This document shows, one piece after another, positions 1-7,733 of a stretch of DNA of 12,265 nucleotides. Below the pieces are notes generated by a model. It searched no databases. It was not told the origin of the DNA and was given only the letters and a program-made list of their open reading frames with translations. Source of the stretch: JAVKDP01 sp040222185 (GTDB lineage Bacteria; Bacteroidota; Rhodothermia; Balneolales; Balneolaceae); the NCBI GenBank assembly GCA_040222185.1, contig JAVKDP010000074.1, positions 1-12,265 on the forward strand. Direction: 5' to 3'. The first letter of the stretch is position 1. Every line of letters begins with the position of its first letter. The position numbers and the translations under genes were made by a program.

Positions 1-1
1 G

Positions 2-2650
2 TCTGTTAGCACTAACTGGTACATTGATAATGTGAGAATGTACCCGGCAAAAGCACAGGCACAAAGTGCTGAAATAGATCCAACATTAGGAACTACCTTA
101 TCATTGAAAGATCTCACGGGTGCAACGAGCAGGTACGAGTATGACGATTTTGGTAGACTAACAAAAGCCTATAACGTATATGGAGAATTAGTTGCCACCA
201 ACAACTATTATTATTCCCTGGATGGTAATAGTAGCTACACTACAACTGATCCCAACTATATAGAAACTCTTAGTTTTGATGGAGTCAAATCAGTGAGCTA
301 CTTAGATGGATTGGGACGAGAAATTCAGACCCAAATGCGTGGAGGTACCAAGGTCATTGCAACAGAAACACTATATGACAAGCGTGGACTTCCAGAGATT
401 GTGTCTCGCCCGATTGAAACTACAACTACAGTAGCGCCAGGGTACTATAGCTCAGGGCTGATGGGGGGGAGCAGCTTCGTTCCAACAAGTATAGGAGAAC
501 CATTACCAGGAACCGCATTGGTTCACAATTACTATGCCCCAATTGTTGATATAACCGATGACGAAGACTTCGCTTACTCCCAAACACAATATGAAGACAG
601 CCCACTGGCAAGGGTTGAAAAATCTACGTTGCCGGGTGTTACTCATCAAATGGGTTCAAATAAGGAAATAGTTACCACCTATAGTCTAAACACTACCGAG
701 ACTTTTGATACCCCAGCTGTAACTGGGGTCATAGGAGCAAAAACCTGGGGAACTAACGAACTTACTAAAACGATTAGCAAAGATCCTTCCGGTAATAAAA
801 CCATTACCTATGCAAATGGCTGGGGGCAAACCATTGCCAGTGGAGTTGATATGGATGCTACAGGAGCCGGAGTAGACAATTTATCAAGGTCATCAAGTGA
901 TCTGGTTACTGAGTTTGCTTACGATACAAGAGGGAATCTGGTATTAGTAGAAGATCCAAGAGGCTTAATCACTACCTATACATACAATACCCTGGGGCAA
1001 CTCACGAAGAAGAGTCTTCCCGATTTGGAAAACGATATTGATTATAAATACGATGATAAAGGAAGGCTTCGGTTTGTGGAGAATGCAATACATAAGGTAA
1101 GCGGTAGTAGCTCTTCTCATACATTTACCGGGCAGGATGATTACATCAATAAAACCCTTAACCCAACAAAAGCAGGTTTACTTTTCTTCGAAGTTAATAT
1201 CAGCCCTCATAATGGAGGTTATGATGGAAGAATCGATGATGCAGCCAATGGCTATGAAACACTGGTAAGTGATTTTGCAGCGAACGATGGGGGCTGGGAA
1301 ATTACAGTTGAAAAAGATATGCTGGTACAACAAGGCAGCTATCGGTTTTTAGGAGACTTCTCCGTTGGTGGCGATTATTTGGATGGCCTTACATCAGGCT
1401 CATTTGAGTTCAAACCTTTTACCTACTCCTATACAAAATACGATGAATTTGATCGCCCCATTGAAGCAGGAGAATATTATGGTAGCACTACCTTTGCCAG
1501 TGCAGATGCTGGTTCAAGTACATTCCCAACATCCGATAATCAAAAACTGGTAGAATATAAATACGATGAAGGAATCACCTATTCTAATGCTAACAACACA
1601 AAAGGAAAACTTGCTGAAGTATGGTCATACGATCCTAATGATTTAAAAGCCACACCAAGTAAAACCTTTTATAGTTACAACAACCTGGGATTAGTAGAAT
1701 GGGTTGCAAAAACTATTGCTGGCCTCTCAGGAACCTTATTTGTTCGGTATGAATACGACGAACTGGGGCGGACTACGCAAGTACATTTCGATTCACCAAC
1801 ATCCGGTGAAGATCACTACTTCTGGTATTACTATGATGAGCTCGGAAGACTAGAAAAAGTTAGTTCCTATGGAACCGATACTGAAGGTTCTGCTCTCACA
1901 GAGGCTGAATACACGTACTACGCTGATGGACAGGTAGAACAACTTACCTTAGGAGACGGAGCCCAGGTGGTAGATTATGAATACACAGTTCAGGGTTGGA
2001 TGGAGAGAATAAATGATGGTTTAACCTCTGGAACTGACAGGTTCGGGCTCTACCTTGATTACCTGGAAAACGGGAATATAAAACAGCAACAATGGAAACA
2101 GTCCGGAATGGGTAGTAGCACCTACAATTACCATTACGATTACGATAAAGCTAACCGGCTTACTGAAGCCTGTTATGGGAGCTCAACCTGTACCACCATG
2201 GGAAGTTTCGATGCTAAATATGCATATGATAAAAGTGGTAACCTTACCAGTATTGATAGATACAATAATAGTGGTGTTAACTTTAATGACTTCGGGTTCA
2301 CCTTAACAAGTAATACCAATAAACTCTCCCTGATTTATGAAGATGGTGATGACTATGATGTTGATTATGACCCTAACGGAAACTTGATTCAGAATGGTTA
2401 TAACGGTATTGCCAGTGCAAACTATGATTGGAGAAACCTGTCTACCTGGATGGTAGCAAACAGTAGTGCACTTCTATTCAACTACGACGGAGATGGCAAC
2501 CGTATTAAAAAAGAGGTAGTAGGAGGAGTCGGGCAGTTTTATATACGTGGTGCGGATGGACAAACCATAGCCGTTTATGATGACTCTGGTAATTTACTAT
2601 TCATCAATATCCTGGCAGGTAGCCAGATCATTGGCCAAATCGAAAACTAA
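2..2650 (+). CDS. RHS/YD-repeat shell protein, 5' truncated by window edge, lacks the RHS core
   Basis: The frame is open from the first bases of the window, so the true start lies upstream; the GTG at 32 is internal. The visible opening WYIDNVRMYP resembles the end of a lectin/galactose-binding-like domain that often precedes YD repeats. About 15 YD-type repeats follow, for example RYEYDDFGRL (near 131), DYKYDDKGRL (near 1040), VRYEYDELGR (near 1745), WYYYDELGRL, YAYDKSGNL and FNYDGDGNR (near 2478). In known RHS proteins these repeats form a beta-cocoon that encloses a toxin. A non-repeat insert lies around 1100-1410. The protein ends at NILAGSQIIGQIEN, exactly where related proteins continue into the DHLGNVR core. 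That core is instead encoded at 4411-5715. No frameshift remnant of the core follows the stop; a strong ribosome binding site for the next gene does. Family assignment is firm; the function is inferred. Confidence 0.93.
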   Translation, partial: SVSTNWYIDNVRMYPAKAQAQSAEIDPTLGTTLSLKDLTGATSRYEYDDFGRLTKAYNVYGELVATNNYYYSLDGNSSYTTTDPNYIETLSFDGVKSVSYLDGLGREIQTQMRGGTKVIATETLYDKRGLPEIVSRPIETTTTVAPGYYSSGLMGGSSFVPTSIGEPLPGTALVHNYYAPIVDITDDEDFAYSQTQYEDSPLARVEKSTLPGVTHQMGSNKEIVTTYSLNTTETFDTPAVTGVIGAKTWGTNELTKTISKDPSGNKTITYANGWGQTIASGVDMDATGAGVDNLSRSSSDLVTEFAYDTRGNLVLVEDPRGLITTYTYNTLGQLTKKSLPDLENDIDYKYDDKGRLRFVENAIHKVSGSSSSHTFTGQDDYINKTLNPTKAGLLFFEVNISPHNGGYDGRIDDAANGYETLVSDFAANDGGWEITVEKDMLVQQGSYRFLGDFSVGGDYLDGLTSGSFEFKPFTYSYTKYDEFDRPIEAGEYYGSTTFASADAGSSTFPTSDNQKLVEYKYDEGITYSNANNTKGKLAEVWSYDPNDLKATPSKTFYSYNNLGLVEWVAKTIAGLSGTLFVRYEYDELGRTTQVHFDSPTSGEDHYFWYYYDELGRLEKVSSYGTDTEGSALTEAEYTYYADGQVEQLTLGDGAQVVDYEYTVQGWMERINDGLTSGTDRFGLYLDYLENGNIKQQQWKQSGMGSSTYNYHYDYDKANRLTEACYGSSTCTTMGSFDAKYAYDKSGNLTSIDRYNNSGVNFNDFGFTLTSNTNKLSLIYEDGDDYDVDYDPNGNLIQNGYNGIASANYDWRNLSTWMVANSSALLFNYDGDGNRIKKEVVGGVGQFYIRGADGQTIAVYDDSGNLLFINILAGSQIIGQIEN

Positions 2651-2656
2651 GGGAGG
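2651..2656 (+). promoter_or_regulatory. strong Shine-Dalgarno site fixing the start of the CBM20-TPR gene
   Basis: GGGAGG directly follows the stop of the RHS shell gene and lies 7 nt before the ATG at 2664. The alternative in-frame ATG at 2709 would give a more standard signal peptide but has no such site, so 2664 is preferred. Confidence 0.75.
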
Positions 2657-2663
2657 TAATACT

Positions 2664-4400
2664 ATGAAAGCACAACACACACAAGCTGAACTTTTTTCGA
2701 TAAATCCAATGAAACGATACAAAATCACATTCACAGCGACTTTACTTCTTTTCCTTCTGGGAGCAGTTAACCTGTATGCTCAACCGGTGACTTTTTCGAT
2801 AAACATGGAACACACCTTCCTGAAGGCCGGAGATAAAGTAGTAGTCAGAGGAAATATACCCGGGCTTGGAAACTGGGAAGCTCCTGGCCAGCTTTCGCTC
2901 AAAAAAGAATCCAATAGTTTGGTCTATTCGGCTAAGCTTAAACTGACAGGAGAAACAGTATCCCCAATTCTCTATAAGTTTGTGATCCTGAGACAGGGCG
3001 GCAACGAAGAATGGGAAGAGCGGGGCAACAGGGTACTGGACCAACAATCTACTAGTGCCGTTTGGTTTGATGATAGAAACAGCGCTGGGATACAACAAAC
3101 CCTGGTGCAGGTTACCGTTCGCTTAGACCTTACCCAACACAGCATGGACGGAGTACCGGCAGAAGGAGTAGGCTTATTTGGAGGAAGATCCCCACTGAGT
3201 TATGAACTGGAAACAGGACGTACGGAGATGTCAGAAGTCTCAGAAGGAATATGGGAGACTACCGTTGTGTTCCCTTTTGGAACGCCGCACGACGTACCCT
3301 TTAAATTTGCCTGGAAGCATGAAGGAGAATGGATGTGGGAATGGAGAGCCGGGCATACCAACCATGTATTCTGGATAGATGATTCCTCAAATGAACAAAC
3401 CATTTCCCTCAGGTACGATCCTGAAAAGCCGGGCGTAGTTCCGATAGAAACAAGCTCCGGAAACATAGATGATTACGAAACCATTATGGCGCGGCTGGGC
3501 GAACAAGCCTCAAACAGCCGGTATATGTATGAGCGAGCCATGGAACTCCTTGAAGCAGGCAATACCCAGGTGGCTACAGCCAAATATGCCCAATACAAAG
3601 CAGGGCATCAAGGTGGGGAAGAAGTAGACGACTTCCACTACCGGATGGCAACCAGGCTCTCCAAAGAACAAGGAGTAGAAGTAGCCCGGGCCTATATCAA
3701 AGACCGTCTGTCTGAAGAAAAAATCCCGGAGCGGCGAGCCTATTACGGTTACCTGGAAGGAGAAATCCTGATGAACGCCGGCAGGAGAAGCGAAGCTCGC
3801 GGGCACTTCCGAAAAGTACAAGAGGAAAACCAGTGGGACATTGCTACTGAATACAGCCAGAAAGCGCTGGCACACAGCTATTTCCTTGAAACCGAACCGG
3901 ATAGTATAAAAAAAGGGATTAGGTTGCTGGAAGCACAAACCGCACTGGCATCCCAGGGCAAACAAAGAGGCTATACCGAACAATTAGCCCGGGCCTACCA
4001 GCGCGCGGGTATGAATGAAGAATATGAGCAAACCATGGCTCAGCTGGCAACAACAGGAAATGCCACCCAGCAGGCGAAGGGAACACTCCAACTTGCGGAA
4101 AGTTACTACAAGAGTGGGAAGTACACTGAAGCTCTTGGGCTACTGGATGTTGCCGAACTCAGTGGTGTACCTAAAGGTTACGAGTTACGGCATACCCGCC
4201 TGCGCATTCAGGCCTACGCTGAACTCGAGATGTATGATGAGTTGCTCGTCCTCTTTACTAATTACGAACAGACATGGCCGGATGATCCTTTTTATAAACG
4301 GTTCAAAAAATTGGCTGAACGAGCAAGTAAGCACACCAAAGGCTCCATACCCGAACCCGGGTTTGTGACTACCCCCAACGACTCAACCGGAAATAACTAG
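2664..4400 (+). CDS. secreted CBM20-like and tetratricopeptide-repeat protein
   Basis: This is a 578-residue protein using the ATG behind GGGAGG. Residues 16-39 form a signal peptide (Met-Lys-Arg, then a leucine-rich core ending LYA), preceded by a 15-residue extension. Residues about 41-125 match a starch-binding CBM20-type beta-sandwich in pattern: GNIPGLGNW (63-71), YKFV (104-107), EWEERGNR (116-123). A second beta-rich, Trp-rich domain (VQVTVRLDL to about residue 260; motif WMWEWRAGH) looks like another carbohydrate-binding module. From about residue 280 on, helical repeats of TPR type occur (YERAMELLEAGN, LAESYYKSGKYTEALGLL). The gene is 13 nt behind the RHS shell gene and 10 nt before the RHS core gene. 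I infer a role in assembling or anchoring the two RHS parts in the periplasm or at the surface. No catalytic residues are recognised. The CBM20 assignment is by pattern only. Confidence 0.85.
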   Translation: MKAQHTQAELFSINPMKRYKITFTATLLLFLLGAVNLYAQPVTFSINMEHTFLKAGDKVVVRGNIPGLGNWEAPGQLSLKKESNSLVYSAKLKLTGETVSPILYKFVILRQGGNEEWEERGNRVLDQQSTSAVWFDDRNSAGIQQTLVQVTVRLDLTQHSMDGVPAEGVGLFGGRSPLSYELETGRTEMSEVSEGIWETTVVFPFGTPHDVPFKFAWKHEGEWMWEWRAGHTNHVFWIDDSSNEQTISLRYDPEKPGVVPIETSSGNIDDYETIMARLGEQASNSRYMYERAMELLEAGNTQVATAKYAQYKAGHQGGEEVDDFHYRMATRLSKEQGVEVARAYIKDRLSEEKIPERRAYYGYLEGEILMNAGRRSEARGHFRKVQEENQWDIATEYSQKALAHSYFLETEPDSIKKGIRLLEAQTALASQGKQRGYTEQLARAYQRAGMNEEYEQTMAQLATTGNATQQAKGTLQLAESYYKSGKYTEALGLLDVAELSGVPKGYELRHTRLRIQAYAELEMYDELLVLFTNYEQTWPDDPFYKRFKKLAERASKHTKGSIPEPGFVTTPNDSTGNN

Positions 4401-4410
4401 GAGCCACCCC

Positions 4411-5715
4411 ATGAAAAAGAGTATATTAATAGCGATGGTTGCCCTGTTCACATATAACGCTGCAAAAGCAGGCAATGTGCCTCCGGTGCCCGTGCTCACA
4501 AGTACGCCGAACCAAACCTGGTTTTATAACCTGGAAGATGTTGTTTTCTCCTCCAGCTCCAGCTATGATAGCGACGGCTATGTAAACTATTCCAAATTCT
4601 ATATAAATGGAGTACTCAAAAAGTCGATTTCCTATATGGGCAGTTACAGTACTTGCTTTGCTTTGTATGGCAGCCCGGCCGGAGATTGTTATGTATTAGC
4701 CAATGGAGTAACTACGGTATCAGTTAAACTGGAAGTGCGCGATAACTCTGGCGAATGGAGTTCTACAACAACGGTGTACACCATCCAGCAGCATAAAGGA
4801 AGAAAGTATTTCCTTACTGACCACCTGGGTAATGTGAGAACCACCGTAAATCGGGATGGCAATGTGTTGGGCTACGATGACTACTACGCCTTCGGACTTT
4901 CTATGCCGGGAAGTCATTCCTCCAACACCTCCAACCCGAATGATACTTACAAGTTTACAGGGCATGAGCGAGATGACGAAGCCGGGCTTACCATTGATTA
5001 CATGAACGCCAGAACCTATGATCCGGTAATCGGAAGGTTTATGCAGGTAGATCCGTTAGCAGATCAATTTCCAGCCTGGACACCATACCATTATGTTCAT
5101 AACAATCCTTTAAAACTAACCGATCCTACGGGGATGATGGCATCATGCCCCGACCCGCCATGTGTAGAACAATTATACAATTTTTTTGGTGGATATTATG
5201 AAATAGCGATTTCATTTTTACCAACAAAAACTGAATCAGGAGTTTCTGTTGAAGTAGGAAAGGGTGATCCAAAAATAGCTGCATCAGGGACTAAGGTTAC
5301 TTTTGAACACACTTCAACCAATATTATTAATATGGGACAAGATAACGGAAATCAGACTGAAAACGGTATTGATATAACAAATACGCTTCACATTGGGCCA
5401 ACGTTAACTGAAACAAGTTTGATAACAGGTGAAGAAAGCTTTGCCATTAATACAGATATCACTTCCATTAAAATAACAGATGAAGAAACAACAGTAACTG
5501 GGAATTTTACTCAAAGAACACCTGCTGGCGATTTCAGACTAAAAGCTGGTACAAATACGAATAGAGACATAATATTAGGTGGACAGTATCAAAAAACTTT
5601 CACCAATAAAGCAAACAACACTTACACTACAATTACTGCATGGACAAATTCTTATATTGTTAATCCAATTAAAGCTTTAAAAGAAAATATTACCAGATAT
5701 GCCAATAGTTTTTAA
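4411..5715 (+). CDS. secreted PKD-like / RHS core protein with C-terminal variable (toxin-like) domain
   Basis: This 434-residue protein starts 7 nt behind AGGAG (4399-4403). A signal peptide (MKKS, hydrophobic core, AKA cut near residue 20) leads into a PKD-like beta domain (about 22-128; SSSSYDSDGY motif). The conserved RHS core follows: DHLGNVR at 137-143, YKFTGHERD, GRFMQVDPLA and PLKLTDPTG ending at 241. The last fits the PxxxxDPxG motif linked in RHS proteins to aspartyl self-cleavage that frees the tail. Residues 242-434 form a variable tail: short alternating beta strands rich in Thr and Asn, no Cys after the CPDPPC start, and no nuclease or ADP-ribosylation motif I can recognise. Base composition turns AT-rich right after DPTG, as expected for an exchangeable cassette. 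The core would normally be fused to the YD shell; here it is a separate secreted polypeptide. The next gene starts inside this one's last codons, which supports a toxin-immunity pair. Toxin activity is inferred. Confidence 0.9.
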   Translation: MKKSILIAMVALFTYNAAKAGNVPPVPVLTSTPNQTWFYNLEDVVFSSSSSYDSDGYVNYSKFYINGVLKKSISYMGSYSTCFALYGSPAGDCYVLANGVTTVSVKLEVRDNSGEWSSTTTVYTIQQHKGRKYFLTDHLGNVRTTVNRDGNVLGYDDYYAFGLSMPGSHSSNTSNPNDTYKFTGHERDDEAGLTIDYMNARTYDPVIGRFMQVDPLADQFPAWTPYHYVHNNPLKLTDPTGMMASCPDPPCVEQLYNFFGGYYEIAISFLPTKTESGVSVEVGKGDPKIAASGTKVTFEHTSTNIINMGQDNGNQTENGIDITNTLHIGPTLTETSLITGEESFAINTDITSIKITDEETTVTGNFTQRTPAGDFRLKAGTNTNRDIILGGQYQKTFTNKANNTYTTITAWTNSYIVNPIKALKENITRYANSF

Positions 5716-6178
5716 TAAAAGGTTACTTAATTACTTAATACCGCTCTATTCTATTTTATCTGGATTCTTAGGGGTTATTGCAATTTTAGCTACGATTACT
5801 AACTCTATGTTTAACCAAACCATATGGTTTATTATGATGGATATGATATTCCTTATTCTATATTCATTAATGTTAGTTTTTGGAATAAGTGAATTAATGT
5901 TTGGTAAAAAATCTATACTTAGATTTTTAGTCTTATTAAGTACTTTTTCTATCTCTGTTATCGGATTGAACTATATTTTTGGTGGGTTTTATAGTTTATT
6001 TTTGTCAGTTTTGGTTATGGAAGGAATTCAATTTGGTATTGAATCTAATTTCGGAGGTCGTTATAGTTTGTATTTTAATCAAATTGAAGCTAATAAATTC
6101 ATATTTGCATTAAATGTTATACCTATATCTTTGTTAGCTATCGACTATAAAATCAGTGGAAGAAAAGAAAAGTCATAA
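5699..6178 (+). CDS. four-helix membrane protein, candidate immunity protein
   Basis: This 159-residue protein starts with an ATG 17 nt inside the end of the RHS core/tail gene. Hydrophobic stretches at about 10-32, 42-64, 72-108 and 132-150 predict at least four membrane helices; the end SGRKEKS is basic and likely cytoplasmic. No conserved family is recognised. Position and overlap right behind a variable RHS tail are typical of immunity genes, and an immunity protein embedded in the membrane would fit a tail that attacks the inner membrane or acts in the periplasm. No clear ribosome binding site is seen, so translation probably depends on coupling to the preceding gene. Composition is AT-rich like the rest of the cassette region. 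Immunity function is an inference from context. Confidence 0.75.
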   Translation: MPIVFNKRLLNYLIPLYSILSGFLGVIAILATITNSMFNQTIWFIMMDMIFLILYSLMLVFGISELMFGKKSILRFLVLLSTFSISVIGLNYIFGGFYSLFLSVLVMEGIQFGIESNFGGRYSLYFNQIEANKFIFALNVIPISLLAIDYKISGRKEKS

Positions 6179-6518
6179 GATTGAAGCTATCCTAATGATA
6201 ATAGGAATAATTTTTTTTCTATTATTTTCGATTGAAAATGATAAGAAAGAAATAAGCAGCTTTACTTGTGAACAGATTTCTAATATTACTTTTGAAACAG
6301 TATATATACCAAAAACTAATTATCCAGATAAAAAAGCTGTCAGGTTTAAATACTTAGACAGAACGGTGATTCTCAAGGAAGAAAACCCAACAAGAATGTT
6401 GGAAATATTCAATTATATAAAAAGGTGTAATTCTAGTTTTAAAATTACTTATCGAAAGAAGTTTATTAACATATATGGTCAGGAAATTTACTTTATTGAG
6501 AAATTAGAACCGATGTAA
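6156..6518 (+). CDS. single-pass membrane-anchored small protein, possible second immunity or accessory factor
   Basis: This 120-residue reading frame uses GTG at 6156, 23 nt inside the preceding membrane-protein gene; an ATG at 6195 is a possible alternative start. A charged N-terminus is followed by one hydrophobic helix (IEAILMIIGIIFFLLFS, about 9-25). A soluble basic domain then follows with two cysteines (CEQISN near 38, RCNSSF near 91) and many Lys/Tyr residues, ending YFIEKLEPM. The topology suggests a domain held outside the cytoplasm, where the cysteines could pair. It is the last gene coupled to the intact RHS tail. I do not recognise the family. It could serve as an additional immunity component or a chaperone. 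The start is uncertain. Confidence 0.65.
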   Translation: MEEKKSHKIEAILMIIGIIFFLLFSIENDKKEISSFTCEQISNITFETVYIPKTNYPDKKAVRFKYLDRTVILKEENPTRMLEIFNYIKRCNSSFKITYRKKFINIYGQEIYFIEKLEPM

Positions 6519-6522
6519 CCAA

Positions 6523-6714
6523 AATGCTGGTTTAGGTGTAGTCATTAATAAAACCACAGCTTGGGCAGGTAAAAAAGTGGCTAATTGAGCCTTAGATCAT
6601 TTAGAAGGATCGACCCAATCAACTAGATCAATTCCTTTTTCGGATAAAATCAGAACAACTGTAAATAGAGTTATTGAAGCCGTTTCAGTCCATATTCCTA
6701 GGATAATTCTTTGA
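6523..6714 (+). pseudogene. orphan RHS toxin-tail fragment with in-frame stop
   Basis: This frame encodes NAGLGVVINKTTAWAGKKVAN, a TGA at 6586-6588, then ALDHLEGSTQSTRSIPF to HIPRIIL and a final TGA at 6712-6714. There is no start codon with a ribosome binding site. The final stop overlaps the TTG start of the next small membrane gene by four bases (TTGA), as in toxin-immunity pairs. I interpret it as the leftover C-terminus of a former RHS tail. Family unknown; too short for a domain call. Confidence 0.5.
6700..6703 (+). promoter_or_regulatory. Shine-Dalgarno AGGA supporting the TTG start at 6711
   Basis: AGGA lies 7 nt upstream of TTG at 6711 and inside the end of the broken toxin-tail frame. 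This spacing makes the TTG start more credible than the ATG at 6726, which lacks a site at a good distance. Confidence 0.5.
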
Positions 6715-6974
6715 TTTATAAAAATATGATTATAGCCTTAATACAGACAAAAAGAGATGCACTAAGACTTTTTCTAATAGATTTTTTTGAGTCACTAGGA
6801 GTTAGTCCAGTTATAGGTTTTGCGATATTATTCTCCATTGTACTCTTGCTTAGAATAAAATCTTTCATTCGACAAAGAAAAGCCAAGGAAAATTATAAAG
6901 GCTTAGAAGTATTTGAGGATTTAGTTTTAGTATTGGTTGCAAGTGTCATGATTTATCTTTTATTCGCTTCTTAG
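6711..6974 (+). CDS. small two-helix membrane protein, candidate orphan immunity protein
   Basis: This 87-residue protein has a TTG start overlapping the stop of the upstream toxin-tail remnant; an ATG at 6726 would give 82 residues. Two hydrophobic helices are visible: about 33-48 (GVSPVIGFAILFSIVLLL) and about 70-86 (DLVLVLVASVMIYLLF). A basic, Lys/Arg-rich segment lies between them. No known family is recognised. By position it is the immunity partner of the degraded tail at 6523-6714, kept intact after the toxin decayed. Such retention could still protect against siblings that carry the full toxin. Function is inferred only from context. Confidence 0.65.
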   Translation: MIYKNMIIALIQTKRDALRLFLIDFFESLGVSPVIGFAILFSIVLLLRIKSFIRQRKAKENYKGLEVFEDLVLVLVASVMIYLLFAS

Positions 6975-7044
6975 TTTAACTGTTATGATCATTTTGAGTC
7001 AGCTACTTCGATTTAAAAAAGAAGTTTGTTTCTAATGGTATTGA

Positions 7045-7527
7045 CCTCTAGATGTAGCAGGTATAGGCTCTCCCTTCTTAAAAAAGGGTTGGAAGTTTTC
7101 AACAGGTTTAAATTATTTTAATAGTGGAGCGCAAGGATTTGGCAACGTAACATCAGCCATTGATGAGTTTACTCCAAGTGAAGTTGGATTTGATGAAGTC
7201 CTATTTGGCACTTTGACATCATTGGATTATGGTGATGGAAAATTATTTGAAGATAATGGGAATACTGCACTTGGTAATCAGATTGGATTAAGATCAGATC
7301 TTGCAAACTCGGGTTCAATTGAGGATATAAGTAAATTAGCTAACAGCTATATTGATGCAACTTCTCAAGTACTAAGGGGTCTTGCAAAACATTTAGGTGT
7401 AGATTTTTCAAGTAAGAGCGGTCGAAAAAAGGTTACGGCAGAATTTGAAAAGCACCGCAAGGTTCTAGAACACGCAATAAAAATACTTTCAGCTAACAAC
7501 CTTATGCGAGAAGATCAGGAGGAATAA
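7045..7527 (+). pseudogene. orphan RHS toxin-tail module without a start codon
   Basis: One frame is open for 160 codons from just behind a TGA at 7042-7044 to the TAA at 7525-7527. It begins PLDVAGIGSPFLKKGWKFS and has no ATG or GTG; the only start-like codon is TTG at 7213, without a ribosome binding site (that would yield a 104-residue protein). The first half is Gly/Phe-rich like the linker of an RHS tail. The second half is helical and charged (DISKLANSYIDATSQVLRGL, KVTAEFEKHRKVLEHAIKIL, ending MREDQEE). Just upstream, in another frame, NGID could be the remains of a core end joined by a frameshift. The stop overlaps the ATG of a small membrane gene. I read it as a displaced tail kept with its immunity gene. 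It could be expressed from TTG at 7213 as a short soluble protein, but this is less likely. Confidence 0.6.
7517..7522 (+). promoter_or_regulatory. consensus Shine-Dalgarno AGGAGG before the 7527 start
   Basis: AGGAGG sits 4 nt before the ATG at 7527 and within the final codons of the orphan tail. It is the best ribosome binding site in the cassette region, which suggests this immunity candidate is still translated well. Confidence 0.65.
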
Positions 7528-7727
7528 TGGATATAGATCTGTTAATATTTACATTGGTATTATTCATAATCATTATTGTAGAGTTATCTCAAGAAAGAGC
7601 ATTCATAATTGCACAATCCTTATTCCCTAAAAAACAAGAAGTTTTGGGAGCCTACCGATTAGCAATGGTTTTAAAAATACTAACACTTATGATTTGTGTT
7701 TATCACCTATTTTTTTCCTCAAACTGA
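7527..7727 (+). CDS. small two-helix membrane protein, candidate immunity protein
   Basis: This 66-residue protein starts on the last base of the preceding stop (TAATG) behind a full AGGAGG. Helix 1 spans about residues 4-20 (LLIFTLVLFIIIIVEL) and helix 2 about 45-63 (LAMVLKILTLMICVYHLFF). A short amphipathic loop with SQERAFIIAQSLFPKKQE joins them. The family is not recognised. Coupling to the orphan tail at 7045-7527 marks it as the likely immunity partner, again a membrane protein as in the two cassettes before it. The immunity role is inferred. Confidence 0.7.
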   Translation: MDIDLLIFTLVLFIIIIVELSQERAFIIAQSLFPKKQEVLGAYRLAMVLKILTLMICVYHLFFSSN

Positions 7728-7733
7728 AACTAA

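Noticed and set aside
426..611. Minus-strand open frame inside the RHS shell gene
   Set aside because: Shadow of the strong + strand YD-repeat frame; no domain, start site or separate composition.
2650..2664. Stop of the RHS shell as a simple frameshift or nonsense mutation
   Set aside because: No core sequence continues in any frame after 2650; a strong ribosome binding site and a new secreted protein follow, and the core has its own signal peptide.
2742..3983. Several minus-strand open frames opposite the CBM20-TPR gene
   Set aside because: The + strand has signal peptide, domains and ribosome binding site; the minus frames have none.
6975..7041. Possible small gene or core remnant between 6974 and the orphan tail
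   Set aside because: Frames are short and broken; only a weak NGID resemblance near 7035-7044, too little to call.
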